Made by a program: the position numbers and the translations under genes. Shown here one piece after another: positions 6,928-9,286 of a DNA stretch of 9,286 nucleotides. The DNA is from Candidatus Dadabacteria bacterium RIFCSPHIGHO2_12_FULL_53_21 (GTDB taxonomy: Bacteria; Desulfobacterota_D; UBA1144; Nemesobacterales; UBA2774). Where the stretch lies: assembly GCA_001775255.1 (NCBI GenBank), contig MFCJ01000008.1, forward strand, positions 1-9,286. Reading direction: 5' to 3'. Under the pieces are notes generated by a model that was given only the letters and a program-made list of their open reading frames with translations, did not search any database and was not told the origin of the DNA. Position 1 is the first letter of the stretch. Each line of letters begins with the position of its first letter.

Positions 6928-7683
6928 TTACTCGTCCGCCCCGCTCAGCCTGCCGTGGATAAAGTCGCTCAGGACCTCGATATCGGACTTTTCCGCCTCG
7001 TCCACAGTCCCGGTAAAAATAATCTTCCCGTGATGGAGGAACGCGATCCTGTCCGATATTTCGAACGCGCTCTTCACGTCGTGAGTGATAATGACGGCGG
7101 TAATACCGAACTGGGCCTGCATGCTCCTTATAAGCTGGTTGATCCTGCTTATATTGGGCGGGTCGAGTCCCGTAGTAGGCTCGTCGTAAAGAAGGATACG
7201 GGGGTTTATCGCCATCGCCCTTGCGAGCCCGACCCTCTTTTTCATACCGCCGCTCAGGTCGGACGGCATCTTGTCCTCGATACCCGGAAGACCTACCAGC
7301 TCGAGGTTTTTGGCTACCATATCCCTGATTTCGTTATCCGGCAGCTTGGTACTCTCCCTCAGCGGATAAGCGATGTTCTCCTCGACCGTCATCGAATCGA
7401 AGAGCGCGGCGCCCTGAAAAAGCATCCCCATTTTCTTCCTGACGCTGACCAGGTCGGTCTCTTCCATCGGGACTATATTCTCGCCCTCGACGATGACGTC
7501 CCCCGATTCAGGCTTCAGGAGCCCCGTTATTTCCTTGAGCAGGACGCTTTTACCCGAGCCGCTCCCGCCGAGCACGGTGATATTTTCACCTTTTTTGATG
7601 GATAACGTGAGGCCCATGTGGACTTCCTTGGGGCCGAAGGATTTATAAACATCCTTTATATCGATAATTATTTCATCCTGCAT
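6928..7683 (-). CDS. mlaF: MlaF-like ABC transporter ATP-binding protein
   Basis: A 251-residue ABC ATPase of the MlaF (YrbF/Ttg2A) type. In the Mla system it powers MlaE in the inner membrane to move phospholipids between the two membranes. Visible motifs: Walker A GGSGSGKS (39-46), Q-loop MLFQGAALFDSMTV with Q90, signature LSGGMKKRVGLARAMA (143-158), Walker B ILLYDEPTTGLDP with catalytic E168, and H-loop IITHD with H201. The LSGGM-KRVGLARA signature and the FQ-GALFDS Q-loop are characteristic of this subfamily. Length is close to E. coli MlaF (269). The ATG at 7683 is supported by the N-terminal match. The usual partners mlaE, mlaD, mlaC and mlaB are absent on either side: it is a single-gene unit with its own promoter, so partners must be elsewhere. 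Confidence 0.93.
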   Translation of the reverse strand: MQDEIIIDIKDVYKSFGPKEVHMGLTLSIKKGENITVLGGSGSGKSVLLKEITGLLKPESGDVIVEGENIVPMEETDLVSVRKKMGMLFQGAALFDSMTVEENIAYPLRESTKLPDNEIRDMVAKNLELVGLPGIEDKMPSDLSGGMKKRVGLARAMAINPRILLYDEPTTGLDPPNISRINQLIRSMQAQFGITAVIITHDVKSAFEISDRIAFLHHGKIIFTGTVDEAEKSDIEVLSDFIHGRLSGADE

Positions 7684-7754
7684 CCGATATCCGCCGTTTT
7701 AAAAGGTGTTGATAAATCACAAATGGTAATTATATTCTCGGAGAACCATGTGGG

Positions 7755-7783
7755 ATTGTAATTATACAACGATAATTTGTCAA
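7755..7783 (-). promoter_or_regulatory. Promoter for mlaF
   Basis: On the minus strand a perfect TTGACA (7783-7778) and TACAAT (7760-7755) are separated by exactly 17 nt. The start would be near 7748, leaving a leader of about 65 nt before the ATG. A TATAAT also occurs inside the spacer but at wrong spacing. Confidence 0.6.
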
Positions 7784-7785
7784 AA

Positions 7786-7797
7786 GAGTCCGGACTC
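7786..7797. promoter_or_regulatory. Perfect 12-bp palindrome between divergent promoters
   Basis: GAGTCCGGACTC is a perfect palindrome lying 2 bp upstream of the mlaF -35 box and about 30 bp upstream of the -35 box of the methyltransferase gene. Its symmetry and place between two divergent promoters are what one expects of an operator for a dimeric regulator. No regulator gene is in the window, so this is inference from position and symmetry. Confidence 0.4.
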
Positions 7798-7826
7798 CGG
7801 CGAAGTATCACCAATTCACTTTAAAA

Positions 7827-7845
7827 ATTGACTTTTTCCGTCAAT
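7827..7845. promoter_or_regulatory. Inverted repeat over the methyltransferase -35 box
   Basis: ATTGAC (7827-7832) and GTCAAT (7840-7845) are perfect 6-bp inverted arms around 7 nt. The left arm contains the -35 box, so a protein bound here would block the promoter. It may simply be a chance symmetry of the TTGAC hexamer. Confidence 0.3.
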
Positions 7846-7856
7846 CGAGGTATAAA
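7828..7856 (+). promoter_or_regulatory. Promoter for the methyltransferase gene
   Basis: TTGACT (7828-7833) and TATAAA (7851-7856) with a 17-nt spacer form a near-consensus sigma70 promoter. The start would be near 7863, giving a leader of about 70 nt. A second TATAAT at 7865-7870 lacks a matching -35 box. Confidence 0.6.
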
Positions 7857-7934
7857 GAAAGGCTTATAATAACAGCTGCACGACCTTAATAGCCACTCTT
7901 ATTACGGCTCTGCAGCGGTGTGGGGCAACACAGC

Positions 7935-8555
7935 ATGAGAAGAGATGACATGAGCACCGATACGGAGCTCGAGTACAACCTTAAATTCTTCACCCAGTTT
8001 ATAATCAATCCCGCAAGGACGGGGGCAATCCTCCCTTCGAGCGACAAGCTCTGTGAATTGATGACGGATATGGCGGGGCTCAAGGACGTTTCCACGGTGA
8101 TAGAGCTCGGCTCCGGGACAGGGGTGATAACAGAGAAAATAATGCGGAAAAAAGGCGGAGGCACCACGTTTTTCGCGCTCGAGATAAACCCCGCCTTCGT
8201 CGAGGCGACTAAAAGAAAGTGCCCCGATGCCCTAGTCTACCAGTCTTCGGCTGAAAACGTCATGAAGCACCTGGAAATGCACGGTGAAAGCGGCTGCGAC
8301 AGGATAATCAGCAGCCTCCCCTGGTCGACATTCAGCGGAGAAACCCAGCAGCTCATACTCGATTCGATCTACGACGTGCTAAAACCGGGAGGCGTATTTT
8401 TAACGTACGCATACGTGCTCGGGGTCGTAGCGCCTGCGGCCTGGAGATTTAAAAAGAAGCTCTATGCCAAGTTCGACAAGGTCAAAACCAGCAGGATAGT
8501 ATGGAGTAACATCCCGCCGGCATTCATTTATATATGCGAAAAGGCGCCCAGATAA
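7935..8555 (+). CDS. PmtA-like SAM-dependent methyltransferase (phospholipid N-methyltransferase family)
   Basis: From the ATG at 7935 the protein has 206 residues. It is a class I Rossmann methyltransferase: NPARTGAILPSS (25-36) is the N-terminal block typical of the PmtA/COG3963 group, IELGSGTGVIT (56-66) is the SAM-binding glycine motif, ALEIN (81-85) gives the acidic residue for the ribose, CDRIISSLPW (121-130) is the motif IV region, and VLKPGGVFLTYAY (148-160) follows. PmtA enzymes methylate phosphatidylethanolamine towards phosphatidylcholine at the inner membrane; related proteins methylate other substrates, so the substrate is inferred. The frame is open from a GTG at 7920, and an ATG at 7950 with a weak AGAGA is also possible; conserved sequence begins after residue 15. 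The start is therefore uncertain by up to 15 residues. It is divergent from mlaF. Confidence 0.85.
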   Translation: MRRDDMSTDTELEYNLKFFTQFIINPARTGAILPSSDKLCELMTDMAGLKDVSTVIELGSGTGVITEKIMRKKGGGTTFFALEINPAFVEATKRKCPDALVYQSSAENVMKHLEMHGESGCDRIISSLPWSTFSGETQQLILDSIYDVLKPGGVFLTYAYVLGVVAPAAWRFKKKLYAKFDKVKTSRIVWSNIPPAFIYICEKAPR

Positions 8556-8631
8556 TACGGGTTGCCGCCCTTGAATACGACCCGGCCTAACCCGCGATAT
8601 CCTAACCTTTCGACCTGCTGCATAAAGTGTC

Positions 8632-8660
8632 TTGACATATTTGTGAAAATCGATAAGAAT
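8632..8660 (+). promoter_or_regulatory. Candidate upstream promoter in the 8556-8908 gap
   Basis: A perfect TTGACA (8632-8637) is followed after 17 nt by AAGAAT (8655-8660), which matches the -10 consensus at four of six positions. Its transcript would start near 8667 and begin just before the structured region at 8673. It could drive a small RNA or a long leader for the gene at 8909. Confidence 0.35.
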
Positions 8661-8672
8661 AGGTCGTGTAGC

Positions 8673-8722
8673 AGATTGACCTTTCTTCGATTGAATAAAG
8701 GAGGATTGGAGGGTGTCAATCT
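8673..8722 (+). ncRNA. Possible leader hairpin enclosing a ribosome binding site
   Basis: AGATTGAC (8673-8680) and GTCAATCT (8715-8722) form an 8-bp stem. Inside it CTTT (8681-8684) can pair with AAAG (8697-8700) of the strong AAAGGAGG site (8697-8704), so the RNA would hide the ribosome site. A competing stem, AGGTC (8661-8665) with GACCT (8678-8682), would break this structure. It matches no riboswitch class I recognise; the call rests on hand-drawn pairing only. Confidence 0.25.
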
Positions 8723-8757
8723 TGTCTCGATGTATCCTTCCCTTGGTCAAACGTTAG
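8713..8757 (+). CDS. Possible 14-residue leader peptide
   Basis: A GTG at 8713 lies 8 nt after a near-perfect AAAGGAGG (8697-8704) and opens a frame reading MSILSRCILPLVKR before TAG at 8755-8757. Without this short frame the strong ribosome site would have no sensible start codon nearby. The peptide has no run of a single amino acid that would suggest classical attenuation. It may be a leader peptide, a decayed gene start, or nothing. Confidence 0.2.
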   Translation: MSILSRCILPLVKR

Positions 8758-8794
8758 TTGCTTAATCTGCGGGCCGCAAATCAAAGGATTGCTG

Positions 8795-8821
8795 CGCCTC
8801 CGGCTTATTATTTCGCCTCCG
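8795..8821 (+). repeat. Tandem CGCCTCCG repeats upstream of the last promoter
   Basis: CGCCTCCG occurs at 8795-8802 and 8814-8821, 19 nt apart from start to start, ending 9 nt before the -35 box at 8831. Direct repeats at this distance, nearly two helical turns, suit a tandem activator site, but chance is possible. Confidence 0.3.
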
Positions 8822-8830
8822 AAAAACCAC

Positions 8831-8860
8831 TTGCAACGGTCAGTTCCCTTATATTATTAT
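8831..8860 (+). promoter_or_regulatory. Promoter for the acetoacetate decarboxylase-like gene
   Basis: TTGCAA (8831-8836) and TATTAT (8855-8860) with an 18-nt spacer lie about 50 nt before the start codon, in the most AT-rich part of the gap. Several -10-like hexamers overlap in the ATATTATTATAAAT tract, so the exact box is uncertain. Confidence 0.45.
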
Positions 8861-8908
8861 AAATAACAGATATCAGCAGCCATCCTCATTCATCAAAGGA
8901 GATTAGAT

Positions 8909-9286
8909 ATGTTCAGATTAGCAAAGTTGTGTTCTATTGCTTTGTTTGCTTTGTTTTTTGCATCGCTGGCTCTATCCCCTTTGGGGAGTATTTACAAAGT
9001 CCATGCGGCTGACGCGGGCAGCCTCCCTGCGCCCCAGCTCGTGACGGGCGCGTGGATGTTCATCGCGGCCTACAAGGCTGACCCCGCGACCCTGAAAGCC
9101 CTCCTGCCTCCGGGACTCGAACCCAACCCCGCAGGCCACATCGTAATCAACATGTACACCGTGCCTGACGCGGCGCAGACCTCGGGCTTCGGGGCCTATA
9201 CGCTCACATATCTCACGGTCGAGCTCAAGGACCAGGACTCCTACGTTATGAATTCCGACGTAACGTATCCAGGAAGATACTTCGTC
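8909..9286 (+). CDS. Exported acetoacetate decarboxylase-family protein (partial, C-terminus outside window)
   Basis: The first 126 codons of a gene that runs off the right edge. The ATG at 8909 has a strong AAGGAG at 8896-8901, 7 nt upstream. Residues 1-33 look like a Sec signal peptide: FRLAK, a hydrophobic stretch (~8-25), and a VHA cleavage site before ADAGS. The mature part, with LVTGAWMFIAAYKADPATLKALLPPGLEP (~44-72), HIVINMYTVPDA, SGFGAYTLTYLTVEL and YPGRYFV, matches the N-terminal half of the acetoacetate decarboxylase (ADC) superfamily. The classical enzyme uses a Schiff-base lysine near residue 115 of its cytosolic form; that region is not covered, so decarboxylase activity cannot be judged. 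The signal region uses AT-rich codons (TTG, TTT), the mature part CTC/GCG-rich ones, a visible switch. A periplasmic place would be unusual for a decarboxylase. Confidence 0.85.
   Translation, partial: MFRLAKLCSIALFALFFASLALSPLGSIYKVHAADAGSLPAPQLVTGAWMFIAAYKADPATLKALLPPGLEPNPAGHIVINMYTVPDAAQTSGFGAYTLTYLTVELKDQDSYVMNSDVTYPGRYFV

Larger units (their letters stand above)
8556..8908. other. 353-nt intergenic region before the acetoacetate decarboxylase-like gene
   Basis: No convincing protein gene fills this gap; a 67-codon open frame at 8562-8765 has an atypical composition and no ribosome site. The first part holds CGGGTT (8558-8563) and AACCCG (8589-8594), a weak 6-bp stem after the methyltransferase gene without a U-run. 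A promoter-like pair begins at 8632, a structured ribosome-site region with a tiny ORF spans 8673-8757, TGCGG-G-CCGCA sits at 8768-8778, two CGCCTCCG repeats at 8795-8821, and a second promoter at 8831-8860. The density of signals suggests a regulated leader or a small RNA. Confidence 0.5.

Noticed and set aside
6856..7605. 249-residue plus-strand open frame
   Set aside because: It is antisense to mlaF, whose Walker A, signature and Walker B motifs are all intact.
8558..8594. CGGGTT/AACCCG stem as a terminator of the methyltransferase gene
   Set aside because: The stem is only 6 bp with a 25-nt loop and no U-run follows.
8562..8765. 67-residue open frame after the methyltransferase gene
   Set aside because: It has no ribosome site near its start, atypical composition and no recognisable domain.

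Overview
The window looks like chromosomal DNA of a diderm (Gram-negative) bacterium. A predicted lipoprotein, an MlaF-type lipid-transport ATPase and a Sec-type signal peptide point to two membranes. IspD and IspF indicate the bacterial MEP isoprenoid pathway. Codon use is moderately GC-rich but with frequent AGG (Arg) and ATA (Ile), and intergenic regions are clearly AT-rich with sigma70-like promoters. The YacL-type PIN/TRAM gene followed by ispD and ispF is an arrangement known from Firmicutes and from deltaproteobacteria-like lineages; together with MlaF this suggests a deltaproteobacteria-like or related uncultured lineage. I cannot name a taxon more closely.

Layout: (1) 16-558, minus: two pieces of a concentrative nucleoside transporter (CNT/NupC family), its N-terminal ~99 residues and C-terminal ~75 residues, joined by a short scar with stop codons, the whole core missing. 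(2) 823-1362, plus: small predicted outer-membrane-type lipoprotein. (3) 1573-3842, plus: promoter, then PIN/TRAM membrane protein, ispD (8-nt overlap) and ispF. (4) 4014-6896, plus: its own strong promoter, comEC (DNA-uptake channel with a degenerate metallo-beta-lactamase domain), then a small membrane-anchored hypothetical protein 9 nt downstream. (5) 6928-7683, minus: a solitary mlaF-like ABC ATPase convergent with that pair. (6) 7684-7934: divergent regulatory region with two good promoters and a perfect 12-bp palindrome. (7) 7935-8555, plus: PmtA-like SAM-dependent methyltransferase. (8) 8556-8908: 353-nt noncoding region with an internal promoter, a possible structured leader with a tiny ORF, direct repeats and a second promoter. 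(9) 8909-9286, plus, cut by the window edge: acetoacetate-decarboxylase-family protein with a signal peptide.

Functionally, IspD and IspF catalyse the third and fifth steps of the MEP pathway. MlaF and the methyltransferase are divergently transcribed and both plausibly concern membrane phospholipids. ComEC would form the inner-membrane channel for transforming DNA, but no other competence gene is present here. I see no rRNA, tRNA, CRISPR array, insertion sequence or phage gene. No clearly new multi-gene system is evident. The most notable points are the ComEC variant with lost metal ligands plus its coupled partner gene, the gutted nucleoside transporter, the mlaF/methyltransferase divergon, and the structured leader before the last gene.
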